DNA from: Clostridia bacterium
GTDB lineage: Bacteria; Bacillota; Clostridia; Oscillospirales; Acutalibacteraceae
NCBI GenBank assembly: GCA_017416345.1
Contig: JAFQCR010000033.1
Coordinates: 1-64,000, forward strand
Reading direction: 5' to 3'
DNA length: 64,000 nucleotides
Part shown: one piece after another, positions 8,837 to 17,360 of the stretch
Numbering within the stretch: position 1 is the stretch's first letter
Layout of the letters: each line of letters opens with the position of its first letter
Notes under the pieces: model-generated
Told to the model about the DNA's origin: nothing
Database searches by the model: none
The model's input: the letters and a program-made list of their open reading frames with translations, nothing else
Made by a program: the position numbers and the translations under genes

Positions 8837-10204
8837 ATGAAAGGCTACGTTTTAAAGGGCAGGGAAACGGTGCATCTTCCCAAAGAGGCCAACCATCCCG
8901 TTATTCGTGAATTTTTGCAAAACTACACCACGGGCGTTCAATGGGAAACCGTGTTTGATGCCGAGGAAAACACGCTTTATATCGGCAATCCTACTGCCGT
9001 TTCGCCCGACGGTGAGGATTACTGCGTCAACGTCACACCCGACGGTGCGTTTGTCAGCGGCTCCACCTATTCGGGACTTATGCGCGGTTTTGTGACCTTG
9101 CTTGAAAGAATAGTCTGCACCGATCTTGAGACCTATTTGATCGAGGGTGGATGCGAGAAAAACACCCCCAAGATCGGCTTCCGCTCGGTGCATCTCTGTG
9201 TTTTCCCCGAAACCAAGCTCGAGTTTCTCAAAAAGGAAGTGCGGATGTGCATAATGGGCAAATATTCGCACTTGATAATCGAGTTTTGGGGCACCCTTAA
9301 AATGGATTGCTTCCCTTTGTTCGGTTGGAGGGAGGCTTTCTCAAAGGCTGAGATTAAAGAGATTTTTGACGAGATCAGAGCCTTTGGTATCGAGATAATC
9401 CCGTTTTTCCAGCATTGGGGTCATGCCTCTCTGTCCCGTGGAGGAAAATCGGGCAAGCATGTTGTGCTTGATCAGGATGTCCGCTACGAGTACCTCTACC
9501 GACCGCATTCGGGTGGTTGGGTGTATGATTTTGAGAACCCCAAGACACTTGCGCTTCTGAAGTGTGCACGTGACGAGTTATGCGAGCTTTGCGGTGAGGG
9601 CGAGTATTTCCATATCGGTTGCGATGAAGCCGAGCATCTTAAAACGGTTGAGGAGGCTAGGAAGGTTGCCGAGCATATCAATGTCGTAGCCGCAGACCTC
9701 AAGAAAAACGGCAGACGAGCCATTGTTTGGGGGGATATGCTGCTTTGCAAGGCACAGTTCAAGCCGGGTAATCAGTATGAGTGTAATTCTTCTGCCGAGG
9801 TTGCCAATGCTTTGGTCGACACCTTAAGCCGTGATGTCATAATTGCCGATTGGCAGTACAACGTAACCGAGGGACTGATCGAGACCTCCAAATTGTTTAA
9901 GGACAAGGGCTTCGACGTGCTGTGCTGTCCGTTTGACAAGCGAACCAACACCGCATTGTGTGTCGATTCTGTGGCGGAGTACGGCCTTTACGGATTTATG
10001 AAAACCACCTGGCACATGATGCACACCGGTCTTTTGGCACAGGTGCTGCAGACGGGTTGGGGTGCTTATGAGGGCAAATACGACCCATCTTATCCTGGTT
10101 ACAGCGCCATTGTCGACCGCAGTGCAGGCATCTTGAGAAAGCTTGTACCGAGTGGCGGAGAATATCTCAAAGCAGGTTGGGTCGAGGAACAGATAGACAT
10201 TTGA
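8837..10204 (+). CDS. GH20-like beta-N-acetylhexosaminidase family protein
   Basis: A 455-residue cytoplasmic glycoside hydrolase with no signal peptide. Residues 1-100 form a small alpha/beta domain like the GH20b domain; the barrel follows (GFRSVHLCVFPE, IIPFFQHWGHAS). The catalytic pair is in HIGCDEAE near residue 258, matching the HxGxDE motif of family 20. The general shape fits the short intracellular GH20-like enzymes of Clostridia that act on small N-acetylhexosamine or galactosamine glycosides; the precise substrate is unknown. AAAGGAGG precedes the ATG. It is probably regulated by the AraC gene just upstream. Confidence 0.8.
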   Translation: MKGYVLKGRETVHLPKEANHPVIREFLQNYTTGVQWETVFDAEENTLYIGNPTAVSPDGEDYCVNVTPDGAFVSGSTYSGLMRGFVTLLERIVCTDLETYLIEGGCEKNTPKIGFRSVHLCVFPETKLEFLKKEVRMCIMGKYSHLIIEFWGTLKMDCFPLFGWREAFSKAEIKEIFDEIRAFGIEIIPFFQHWGHASLSRGGKSGKHVVLDQDVRYEYLYRPHSGGWVYDFENPKTLALLKCARDELCELCGEGEYFHIGCDEAEHLKTVEEARKVAEHINVVAADLKKNGRRAIVWGDMLLCKAQFKPGNQYECNSSAEVANALVDTLSRDVIIADWQYNVTEGLIETSKLFKDKGFDVLCCPFDKRTNTALCVDSVAEYGLYGFMKTTWHMMHTGLLAQVLQTGWGAYEGKYDPSYPGYSAIVDRSAGILRKLVPSGGEYLKAGWVEEQIDI

Positions 10205-10215
10205 TGAATATATAA

Positions 10216-10251
10216 GCAACAAGCCGACTGCAGGTGCAGTCGGCTCGTTGC
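10216..10251. terminator. terminator between convergent genes
   Basis: A long stem (GCAAC, then AGCCGACTGCA / TGCAGTCGGCT, then GTTGC) with a short T run on the + side. On the - side the T run is weak, so it acts mainly for the GH20-like gene. Confidence 0.6.
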
Positions 10252-10265
10252 TTTATGAGGAAAAC

Positions 10266-10838
10266 TTACGAAAGATTGAAAATTTCTGCGTTTAAAAGCT
10301 CGGCATCGCTGTCTATGTGGGAGACCATCAGCACGGGCTTGCCCTTGTCCAAAAATTCACGCCGTATCATTTCGGCCATTTTCAGCTTGTTTTCGGGGTC
10401 GATGCCGTTGAACGGCTCATCAAGTATGAGAATGTCACCTTGGAAGGCCACGGCACGGACTATTGCCGCACGGCGTTTCATTCCGCCGCTAAGCGCACGC
10501 ACCTTTTTGCCCAAAGCATCCGAAAGTCCGGCTTCTTGGAGCAACAAAAGTGCTTTGGCCTGCTGTTCATCGGTCAACGGCGGCAACAAAACGTTGGTCT
10601 TCAAGGAAAAGCCGTTGAGCAGCCTGTCCTCCTGAAACACCACCGACGGCTTTTCGGCACCCAAAACGGTGCCTGAATCGGGGGCCAAAAGCCCCAAAAC
10701 CAGCCGTAGCACGGTGGTTTTTCCGCATCCCGAAGGACCTTTGAGGCAGACGCATTGACCATTCGGTACGGTCAAGCTGAAGTTGTCAAGAATCGGGCGG
10801 TCGCCATAGGAGAAGCTAACGTTTTTAAGCTCTATCAT
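10266..10838 (-). CDS. ABC transporter ATP-binding protein (NMT1/sulfonate type)
   Basis: A 190-residue ATPase that powers the permease encoded just upstream. Walker A is GPSGCGKTT (about residue 35), the signature is LSGGMKRR, and Walker B is ILILDEPF. It is shorter than the usual 240-260 residues: it ends shortly after the switch histidine region (VSHIDSD) and lacks the C-terminal extension. Its start overlaps the permease stop by 4 bases, with AAGGAGG upstream. It is the last gene of a four-gene unit with a permease, a binding protein and a Crp/Fnr regulator. Confidence 0.9.
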   Translation of the reverse strand: MIELKNVSFSYGDRPILDNFSLTVPNGQCVCLKGPSGCGKTTVLRLVLGLLAPDSGTVLGAEKPSVVFQEDRLLNGFSLKTNVLLPPLTDEQQAKALLLLQEAGLSDALGKKVRALSGGMKRRAAIVRAVAFQGDILILDEPFNGIDPENKLKMAEMIRREFLDKGKPVLMVSHIDSDAELLNAEIFNLS

Positions 10839-11638
10839 GCGTCATTCCTCCTTAGATCCACAAATTTCTTGCTCAAGGATTTAAGCAAAACCTCAATGAC
10901 AAGGCTCAATATCACCACGGTCAGGGTCACGGCATAAACGCTGCTGAAGTCGATCATACCCTTGCCCTCGATAAGGATGGTGCCCAAGCCAACCCTAGGC
11001 TCACAGATGACCTCGGCGGCAATGCCCGATTTCCACGCAAGTCCCAGCGCATTGACGGTGGCAGTGACAAGTGACGGCAACATGGACGGCAGTTTGATAT
11101 AGGTGAACACCTTAAAGCCGCTCAAACGGTAGATCTTGGCCATTTCCATAAGCTCGGTGTTGGGGGCCGAAAGTCCGTCGTGCACCGTTTGCCACACAAG
11201 CGGTGTGACCATCAGCACCACGACCGAGGTCGGAAGCGCATCACTTTCAAACAGCGCAAAAAACAGAATGGTGATGGCAACCACCGGCACGGCACGTATC
11301 ATTTTGAGCAACGGCGACAGCAAAATATCAACAATTTTCACCGAATAGGTGGCAACGCCAAAGCCGAAGCCCAACGCAACGCCCAGAATAAAGCCCCAGA
11401 AAACCCGAAGCAGGGTCTTGCCCACGGCCGCCAGATATTCGGCGGTAAAGGCAATATCAAGCCAGGTCTCAAACACGGTGACGGGTCTCGGCAGCAAGAG
11501 ATACATCGTCTCGTTATCCCTTGCGACAAAACGGGACACAGCCTCCCAGACAAGTATCCAGAAGGCGGTCACGGCGATTATTTTTAATGTTTTTAAAAGA
11601 ATGTTTCGGAACTTACTTTGCGATGTAGTAGAGATCAT
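10835..11638 (-). CDS. ABC transporter permease (SsuC/TauC-like)
   Basis: A 267-residue membrane protein with about six hydrophobic segments and the binding-protein-dependent transport loop (the EAA-like stretch KIYRLSGFKVFTYIKLP). It belongs to the permease family that serves nitrate, sulfonate, taurine and pyrimidine-precursor importers. The start overlaps the 3' end of the binding-protein gene by 26 bases; GGAGGAG lies inside that gene, so translation is probably coupled. Confidence 0.88.
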   Translation of the reverse strand: MISTTSQSKFRNILLKTLKIIAVTAFWILVWEAVSRFVARDNETMYLLLPRPVTVFETWLDIAFTAEYLAAVGKTLLRVFWGFILGVALGFGFGVATYSVKIVDILLSPLLKMIRAVPVVAITILFFALFESDALPTSVVVLMVTPLVWQTVHDGLSAPNTELMEMAKIYRLSGFKVFTYIKLPSMLPSLVTATVNALGLAWKSGIAAEVICEPRVGLGTILIEGKGMIDFSSVYAVTLTVVILSLVIEVLLKSLSKKFVDLRRNDA

Positions 11639-12641
11639 CGTTGGGTTTTGCTCCTCCGATAGATGTAGGATCGGCGGTGAAGAGAACGTTGAGGTAGCCG
11701 TTCACGTTCTGCTTCATATCCTCGCCGGTAACGTAGCACAGATTGCAGGTGGGGATGGCCTTTTTGGCAATGGCCTCAGATGCGGTGATCTTATAGGTCG
11801 CGCAATGCTTGGCGGCCTCGTTGATATTTGTCTTGGCAAATTCAATGGAAGCGGAATACTCCTCAAGGAACTTTTCAACAGCCTTTTCGTTGGCGGCAAC
11901 ATAAGAATCAAGAGCGATAACACAACCCATCATAAGCTGGGTGTCAGAGACCTTGGACCACTCGTCGTTGATGCTCAAGGCTCTTCTCAAGTTGGCGTTT
12001 TTAACCATAACGGTGGTTGCGGCAGGCTCGGGAGCAAGGCCGATCTCGGCCTCTCCGCTGATCAGCTTGGCAACCAGCTCCTCGCTCGAAACAAAGTTGA
12101 TGGTAACATCCTTTTCGGGGTCGAGTCCGTTTTCACGGAGAATGTGCTTGAAGATGAACTCGGGATTCTGACCCTTACCGGTAGAGTAAACGGTCTTGCC
12201 CTTAAGATCGGCAACCGACTTTACGGTGTCGCCCTTTTCGAGGATGGACAGCACACCGTAGGTGTTCACAGCCAGCATTCTGACCTTGCCACCCGTCTTA
12301 TTATAAAGTGTTGCGGCAACGTTGGTCGGAACCGAGGCAATATTGATCTCGCCCTTCAAAAATTTTGCGTTGATCTCGGTTGCGGCGGAAGCAACGGTGA
12401 AGGTGTAGTTGTTGGCGGTGGTCTTGGCTTCGGAATCAGCCATCAGCTTGGCCATACCGACACCGGTCGGACCGGTCATGCAGGCAACCGTCATGTCAAC
12501 GGGGGTGTAGGTATCCTCAACGCTCGAGGTGTCGGTCGAGGGGGTGGAAGAAGCGGTATCGGTGTCACCGCCGCAGGCGGTAAGACCAAGGGTCAAGACC
12601 AATACCAACACAAGGCTTAAAATACTTAATACTTTTTTCAT
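11613..12641 (-). CDS. ABC transporter substrate-binding lipoprotein (NMT1/THI5-like)
   Basis: A 342-residue lipoprotein (lipobox LTAC, mature start CGGD) followed by a Ser/Thr linker, then a periplasmic-binding fold of the NMT1/THI5-like type: CMTGPTGVGMAKLM, DLKGKTVYSTGKGQNPEF and AEIGLAPEPAAT. Relatives bind sulfonates, nitrate or thiamine precursors; the ligand here is unknown. The ATG at 12641 is preceded by a GGGAG site. It lies 21 bases after the Crp/Fnr gene and must be co-transcribed with it. Confidence 0.88.
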   Translation of the reverse strand: MKKVLSILSLVLVLVLTLGLTACGGDTDTASSTPSTDTSSVEDTYTPVDMTVACMTGPTGVGMAKLMADSEAKTTANNYTFTVASAATEINAKFLKGEINIASVPTNVAATLYNKTGGKVRMLAVNTYGVLSILEKGDTVKSVADLKGKTVYSTGKGQNPEFIFKHILRENGLDPEKDVTINFVSSEELVAKLISGEAEIGLAPEPAATTVMVKNANLRRALSINDEWSKVSDTQLMMGCVIALDSYVAANEKAVEKFLEEYSASIEFAKTNINEAAKHCATYKITASEAIAKKAIPTCNLCYVTGEDMKQNVNGYLNVLFTADPTSIGGAKPNDDLYYIAK

Positions 12642-12662
12642 TTTAAATTTCTCCCAAGGAAA

Positions 12663-13262
12663 TTATTTAAGTGTGAAGGTGTGCTTATCTCTTTCCAAAA
12701 GCTCGTTTTGCTCCAAAAACTCAAGGCTGCGGTAAAGGCTTGAACGACCCATTTTAAGCCGACGGGATAGCTCGGCAAGTCCGAAATCGAGCGTCACAAC
12801 GCCGTCAACGGCCTGCGACACAAGGTATTCGTACAGCTTTTGCACGGCGCTTCCTGCCGAAAAGGCATCTATGCGTCGGTTCAAAAACCTTATGCGGTCG
12901 GACAAAAAGGAAATGTAGTTGACGGCAACGGTGGGGTATTTTTCAAAAATACCCTTCAAGGTATCCTCGGATGCGTAGACCACCGAGCATTCCGACCTTG
13001 CAACAATGTTGCTTTTGCCTTCCTTCCATTCACCGAAAACGCTTGCCGCACCGAAGACCTCGCCTGAATGTATCACACGGACGGTCACGGCATTGCCCGT
13101 GTCACCCGTGCGGCAGACTTTAGCACTGCCCGAAAGCAGTATGCCAACGTAGCCGACCTTGTAAAGCTCACCGTTTTTCGGTACCCTCACAGGCTCGCCC
13201 ATCAGCCGCAAAGCTTCGTTTTTGTCGGTCTCATTGAGTTTTGAAAAAAGAAAACAATCCAT
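12663..13262 (-). CDS. Crp/Fnr-family transcriptional regulator
   Basis: A 199-residue protein with an N-terminal cyclic-nucleotide-type beta-barrel (residues 15-110, including HSGEVFGAASVF), a dimer helix and a C-terminal winged helix with the recognition pattern LAELSRRLKMGRSSLYRSLEFL. The multiple N-terminal cysteines of an oxygen-sensing FNR iron-sulfur cluster are absent (one Cys at position 3), so redox sensing by that route is unlikely. GAGGTG precedes the ATG. It is first in the ABC transporter operon and probably controls it and itself through the palindrome at 13275-13298. Confidence 0.87.
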   Translation of the reverse strand: MDCFLFSKLNETDKNEALRLMGEPVRVPKNGELYKVGYVGILLSGSAKVCRTGDTGNAVTVRVIHSGEVFGAASVFGEWKEGKSNIVARSECSVVYASEDTLKGIFEKYPTVAVNYISFLSDRIRFLNRRIDAFSAGSAVQKLYEYLVSQAVDGVVTLDFGLAELSRRLKMGRSSLYRSLEFLEQNELLERDKHTFTLK

Positions 13263-13274
13263 ATTTCACCTCAA

Positions 13275-13333
13275 AAAGTGTATCATTTGGAACACTTTAC
13301 ACACATTATACACGAGATTCCGGTAAATTGCAA
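13275..13333 (-). promoter_or_regulatory. promoter and palindromic operator of the Crp/Fnr-ABC operon
   Basis: On the - strand: TTGCAA (13333-13328), 17 bases, TATAAT (13310-13305). The expected transcription start falls inside an inverted repeat, AAAGTGT and ACACTTT separated by 10 bases (13275-13298). That place suits repression by the encoded regulator; the protein-site link is inference. Confidence 0.65.
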
Positions 13334-13373
13334 TAGGTATTTTGAAAATTTGACAAAAATTTAACAATAACTG

Positions 13374-13414
13374 CAAAAAATAACGGTGAACGTGCAAAAC
13401 GCACATCCACCGTT
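13374..13414 (-). terminator. terminator of the DUF4886 gene
   Basis: An AACGGTG/CACCGTT outer stem and GTGC/GCAC inner stem, followed on the - strand by ATTTTTT. Confidence 0.7.
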
Positions 13415-13419
13415 GTGAT

Positions 13420-14181
13420 TTACTTGGAGCAAAGCTCGTGGACGGTCTGCTTGATGACCTCGATGCGATGCAATGCCGTTTCCCCAAGCTCGCCGACCCT
13501 TTCATCGAAGGAGTTGAATTTGCTTTCTAAAATATTTCCGCCGAGCAACGTCTCAAACCAGGTTGCGGCAACGGCATAACGGCCATACAAAAGGTGCATA
13601 TGGAAGCCGTCACGGCAAAGGCTGGGCTCCTGCGGATAGTTAAACTCAGGTCTTGAACGGAGTGTCTGAATAACATCACCCGAGGGGATAATGCCGTCAA
13701 ACTTCATCTCGTCATTGACCTTCTCAACCACCTTGCAGATGGCCTTGTACATAATTTCCTGGCTTTTGCTGTAGGGCGCAAAGCCTGAGTGTGAGCTGTC
13801 CTTTTCATAGGCCCAGGTCTTGTGCCAGAAAAGCTTGGCATTGGGCTGATGCTTTCTGATATATTCCGCAAGTGCGTCAACATAAGGGTGATAGGTCGAA
13901 TAAAGTCCGCTCATGTGGCTGACCTGCTGAATGGTAACAATATCGAACTGTTCGGTTTCGATGACCTCGGAAAGTGTTGCGGCAGGACGCACCTCGCCGT
14001 TGATCGAAAAACTATATTCGGGCAGGTCGGCCATCATATTGTTGTAGTGGCGCTCCAAAGAGCAACCGCCTATGCACATATGCCACACTTCGACCTCAAT
14101 ACCTGCGTCGTCAGCTAATCCTTTAAAATAGAAAAGAGCATCCTGCGAAAAACTGTTTCCTATACTTAACATTTTAATCAT
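13420..14181 (-). CDS. DUF4886 (SGNH-hydrolase-like) protein
   Basis: A 253-residue protein without a signal peptide. The SGNH/GDSL-type marks are IGNSFSQDA at the N-terminus (catalytic Ser block) and DGFHMHLLYGRY near residue 200 (Asp-His block), as in DUF4886 proteins often found in polysaccharide-use regions. It probably removes an acyl group from a sugar; the reaction is inference. GAGGTG stands 7 bases before the ATG. It shares promoter features with the neighbouring esterase lipoprotein gene. Confidence 0.8.
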   Translation of the reverse strand: MIKMLSIGNSFSQDALFYFKGLADDAGIEVEVWHMCIGGCSLERHYNNMMADLPEYSFSINGEVRPAATLSEVIETEQFDIVTIQQVSHMSGLYSTYHPYVDALAEYIRKHQPNAKLFWHKTWAYEKDSSHSGFAPYSKSQEIMYKAICKVVEKVNDEMKFDGIIPSGDVIQTLRSRPEFNYPQEPSLCRDGFHMHLLYGRYAVAATWFETLLGGNILESKFNSFDERVGELGETALHRIEVIKQTVHELCSK

Positions 14182-14211
14182 AATAAAGCACCTCGCAAAT
14201 TTCTTGACCTA

Positions 14212-14240
14212 ATTTTAACACGTCAGCACCCAATTGTAAA
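14212..14240 (-). promoter_or_regulatory. promoter of the DUF4886 gene
   Basis: TTTACA, 17 bases, TAAAAT on the - strand, with ACGTG ending one base before the -10. The same layout stands before the 14317-15723 gene. Confidence 0.6.
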
Positions 14241-14282
14241 TAACTTTCTTTTATATGGGTACTATAACTTTGAAAATATAGT

Positions 14283-14310
14283 AAAGGCTTTGCGAAAGCG
14301 CAAAGCCTTT
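14283..14310 (-). terminator. hairpin after the first esterase lipoprotein
   Basis: A 12-base perfect stem (AAAGGCTTTGCG) around a 4-base loop. The T run is broken, so efficiency is uncertain. A near copy follows the paralogous gene. Confidence 0.6.
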
Positions 14311-14316
14311 GAATAT

Positions 14317-15723
14317 TTATTCGATCACGCACTTTATCTCAACGTCGGTGACGGTGTGGCCGTTCAAGGCGCTGATCCAATCGATTGCGCCGAAGCCGTC
14401 AACATAGTCTGACAGGTCGGTGCCGTCGGCGGCGGTCAGCTCAAAGCCCGAAACCGTGTAACCCGTACCCAAGGTGTTAAGCTTGGCAAGCACGTGGTTG
14501 GTGATAAGGCTTCTTGAAACGACCGTTTCGCCAATAGCCTTGCCGTCCTTATCAAATTCGGCCAGCTTGTCGGCAACCGTTGAGTAGACCGTCAGACCCG
14601 AAAATTCAGCCTTTTCGGTCGCAAGACCGAGGCATTTATAAAGATTATCGGCACATTCTGCACCCAGTTTGTTAAAGGTAGCCTGCGAAAAGTGGATGGT
14701 GTTGGTCTTGTCCATATCCAACGGTGCAGACGGGTCGCAGGTCTCACCCATGGTGGAGATCATAAACAGATTATCAATATCGTGGCAAAGCTTGTACTGT
14801 GCGTTGCGGGCGATGGTGAGGTTCATACTGCCCTTGGCGTTTTTGCCTGCCTTGTCGGCACGGGCTACCGAAATGCCGCCGAAGTCAAGTCCCAGCTCAG
14901 CCATAAAGCCGTCGTGCATGCTCTTGTACGCATCGTAGTAGGCCTGGTCGCTGTTGACGGTGCTCTGGCACTCGGGCTTGCCGTAGACTTCCTCGTGCTC
15001 GCCCTGGTTCCAAATGTAACCCGTGTAGACAACGTTGTAGTTTTTACTCAAGGTGTCGTAGGAATTTTTGTAAAGGTTCACGGCTCTGGAATAAAGCTGT
15101 GAGCCGCCGTTACATTCGCAGATGTAATCCTTGGGGTTGGGGGTCCACTCGTGGACGCCGGTCGAACCGACGGCGGTCTGAACAAATACCACCTTGGTGC
15201 CGGTCAGCTCGTGCCACTTGATACCGAACGAAGGAGAAACACCGCCTATGGTCTTGTCCAAACGGGAGGCATCGCAAAGCTTGTGCATATCATTGTTTTC
15301 ACCGAGAACGGTGATCGCCTTGCCGCTGCTGCCGGAGTAGCAGGTGCCTGCCTCGGGAATGACGGGCTCCGAAGAAACACTGTCGATCTTGCCCTTGACA
15401 ACGCCCTTGTACTCACTTGCATAGCCGACAGTTGTGGTAAAGTTGGACTGTCCGACAACAAGAATGATCGAAATATCCTCTTTAGACTCGTCATAAGGAC
15501 GGTCGGACTTGAAGGTCGCAAGCTCGCCCTTTTTGAGCTTTATTGTTAAGGTTGCGTCGGGCGTATCGACCGATACGGTGTCCTTGGAGGCATCATTGGA
15601 AGCGGTATCGCCTGTGCTTGACTCGACCGATGACGCATCGGTGCGGTCAGAAGCGTCTGAGCCGCAGGCACAAAGGCTTGCGCCGATCAAAAAAGTGAGC
15701 AAGATCGCAATGAAACGTTTCAT
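14317..15723 (-). CDS. SGNH carbohydrate-esterase lipoprotein (SASA family), copy A
   Basis: A 468-residue lipoprotein. The signal ends in LCAC, a Ser/Asp/Thr-rich linker follows to about residue 55, then a sialate O-acetylesterase-like (SASA/CE6-type) domain: ILVVGQSN with the catalytic Ser, YIWNQGEHEE (oxyanion block) and TNTIHFSQ near residue 350 (catalytic His). It would strip O-acetyl groups from sugars outside the membrane. AAGGAG precedes the ATG. It is closely similar along its whole length to the next gene upstream, with the same length, so the pair is a tandem duplication. Confidence 0.85.
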   Translation of the reverse strand: MKRFIAILLTFLIGASLCACGSDASDRTDASSVESSTGDTASNDASKDTVSVDTPDATLTIKLKKGELATFKSDRPYDESKEDISIILVVGQSNFTTTVGYASEYKGVVKGKIDSVSSEPVIPEAGTCYSGSSGKAITVLGENNDMHKLCDASRLDKTIGGVSPSFGIKWHELTGTKVVFVQTAVGSTGVHEWTPNPKDYICECNGGSQLYSRAVNLYKNSYDTLSKNYNVVYTGYIWNQGEHEEVYGKPECQSTVNSDQAYYDAYKSMHDGFMAELGLDFGGISVARADKAGKNAKGSMNLTIARNAQYKLCHDIDNLFMISTMGETCDPSAPLDMDKTNTIHFSQATFNKLGAECADNLYKCLGLATEKAEFSGLTVYSTVADKLAEFDKDGKAIGETVVSRSLITNHVLAKLNTLGTGYTVSGFELTAADGTDLSDYVDGFGAIDWISALNGHTVTDVEIKCVIE

Positions 15724-15776
15724 AATAATTCTCCTTGATTTGCAAGAAATTTGACACCAAAAGGTGTGTTTATTTC

Positions 15777-15805
15777 ATTTTAGCACGTAATTACCCGAAT
15801 GTAAA
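15777..15805 (-). promoter_or_regulatory. promoter of esterase copy A
   Basis: TTTACA, 17 bases, TAAAAT on the - strand, with ACGTG just before the -10, matching the DUF4886 promoter. Confidence 0.6.
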
Positions 15806-15847
15806 CAACAAATTGAAATATCGGTGCCATAACTTTAAGCATAAAGC

Positions 15848-15877
15848 AAAGGCTTTGCAGTTTCCTGCAAAGCCTTT
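15848..15877 (-). terminator. hairpin after the second esterase lipoprotein
   Basis: A 13-base perfect stem (AAAGGCTTTGCAG) with a GAAA loop on the - strand. It shares its first 11 bases with the hairpin at 14283-14310. Confidence 0.6.
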
Positions 15878-15883
15878 GAAAAC

Positions 15884-17290
15884 TTATTCGATCACACATT
15901 TAACGGCGACCTTTTTGACCGTCTTTGCGGCGGTGATGGAGGTCCAGTCAAATGCGCCGTAGTCGTCAACAAAATCCGAAAGATCGGTTCCGTCGGCGGC
16001 CTTCAGCTCAAAACCGTTGATACGGTAGTTGGTGCCGAGCACGGCATTTTTGGCTAAGATGTGGTCGGTCAAGCGTCCCTTGGCGATGACGGTCTCGTCG
16101 GCAGTCTTGCCGTCCTTGTCAAAGCCGACGAGCTTCAGACCTGCCGAGGAATATACCTCAATGCCGCCAAATTCAACGTTGTTGGCGGCAAGGCCGAGAC
16201 AGTTGTAAAGATTCAGCGCACAGTCGGCACCCATCTTGTTGAAGGTGGCCTGCGAGTAGTGGATGGTGTTGGTCTTGTCCATGTCCAACGGAGCCGAAGC
16301 GGCGCAGGTCTCTCCCATGGTAGAGACCATAAACAGATCGTCGATATCGTTGCAGAGCTTGTACTGTGCATTACGTGCGGTAGTAAGGCTCATACTGTTC
16401 TCGGCAGTACCGCCCGCCTTGTCGGCACGGACTACCGAAATACCGCCGAAGTCAAGACCCAGGTCTTTCATAAAGCCGTCGTGCATGCTCTTGTATGCGG
16501 CATAGTACGAAGCGTCGCTCGAAACGGTGCTGGCGCAGCCGGGCTTGCCGAAGACTTCCTCGTGCTCACCCTGGTTCCACAGATAGCCTGCGTAAACAAT
16601 GTTGTAATCCTTGCTCAATGCTTCGTAAGAGGTCTTGTAAGCGTCAACGGCCTTTTGATAAAGTGCGGCGTTTTCGTTACATTCGCAGATATAATCATTG
16701 GGGTTGGGGGTCCATTCGTGAACGCCGACAGCACCCACGGCAGTCTGTACGAATACGACCTTGGTGCCGGTCAGCTCGTTCCACTTGATGCCGAACGACG
16801 GGGTAACGCCGCCCAAGGTATTGGTGAGGTTGGAGGCATCGCAGAGCTTACTCATATCACGGTCGGCCGAAAGCTGGGTGATTGCGGTGCGGTAGCCACC
16901 GGAGTAGCAGGTGCCGGGGGCAGGAACAAGTGGGGTCTCCGAAAATTGAGGGATCTTGCCGTTGACAACGCCGCCGTACTCGGACGAGAAGCCAACACCC
17001 GTGGTGAAGTTGGACTGGCCGACGACAAGTATCAGCGAAATGTCCTCCTTGGATTTGTCATAAGGACGGTCGGATTTGAATTTTTCGATCTCGCCTTTTT
17101 TCACCTTGACGGTCAGGGTGGCGTCGGCCTCGGGGTCGGTGGGAGTCTCGGACGAGGTGCCCGAAGCAACGCTCTCATCGGGGGCCGAGGACGGGGCCTT
17201 GCTGCTTGTGTCGGTCGAACCGCCGCAGGCCGTGGCAAGCAGGCACAAAACAGCGATCATAAGTATAGCCAATATTTTTTTGAAGTTCAT
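15884..17290 (-). CDS. SGNH carbohydrate-esterase lipoprotein (SASA family), copy B
   Basis: A 468-residue paralogue of copy A. It has a lipobox (LATAC), a Ser/Pro/Glu linker, then the same blocks: ILVVGQSN, YLWNQGEHEE and TNTIHYSQ. The linker differs most; the catalytic domain is nearly collinear. GGGAG precedes the ATG. Its promoter (17327-17355) lacks the ACGTG element seen before copy A, so the copies may be expressed differently. The substrate is likely an acetylated glycan; sialic acid versus xylan cannot be decided. Confidence 0.85.
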   Translation of the reverse strand: MNFKKILAILMIAVLCLLATACGGSTDTSSKAPSSAPDESVASGTSSETPTDPEADATLTVKVKKGEIEKFKSDRPYDKSKEDISLILVVGQSNFTTGVGFSSEYGGVVNGKIPQFSETPLVPAPGTCYSGGYRTAITQLSADRDMSKLCDASNLTNTLGGVTPSFGIKWNELTGTKVVFVQTAVGAVGVHEWTPNPNDYICECNENAALYQKAVDAYKTSYEALSKDYNIVYAGYLWNQGEHEEVFGKPGCASTVSSDASYYAAYKSMHDGFMKDLGLDFGGISVVRADKAGGTAENSMSLTTARNAQYKLCNDIDDLFMVSTMGETCAASAPLDMDKTNTIHYSQATFNKMGADCALNLYNCLGLAANNVEFGGIEVYSSAGLKLVGFDKDGKTADETVIAKGRLTDHILAKNAVLGTNYRINGFELKAADGTDLSDFVDDYGAFDWTSITAAKTVKKVAVKCVIE

Positions 17291-17326
17291 AATTCAACAC
17301 TCCCAAAGGTGTATTTTGATAATTTC

Positions 17327-17355
17327 AGTATAAATCAAATGTCTCAAAAAGTCAA
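17327..17355 (-). promoter_or_regulatory. promoter of esterase copy B
   Basis: TTGACT, 17 bases, TATACT on the - strand, in the 70-base gap before the dehydrogenase gene. Confidence 0.6.
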
Positions 17356-17360
17356 TAAGA

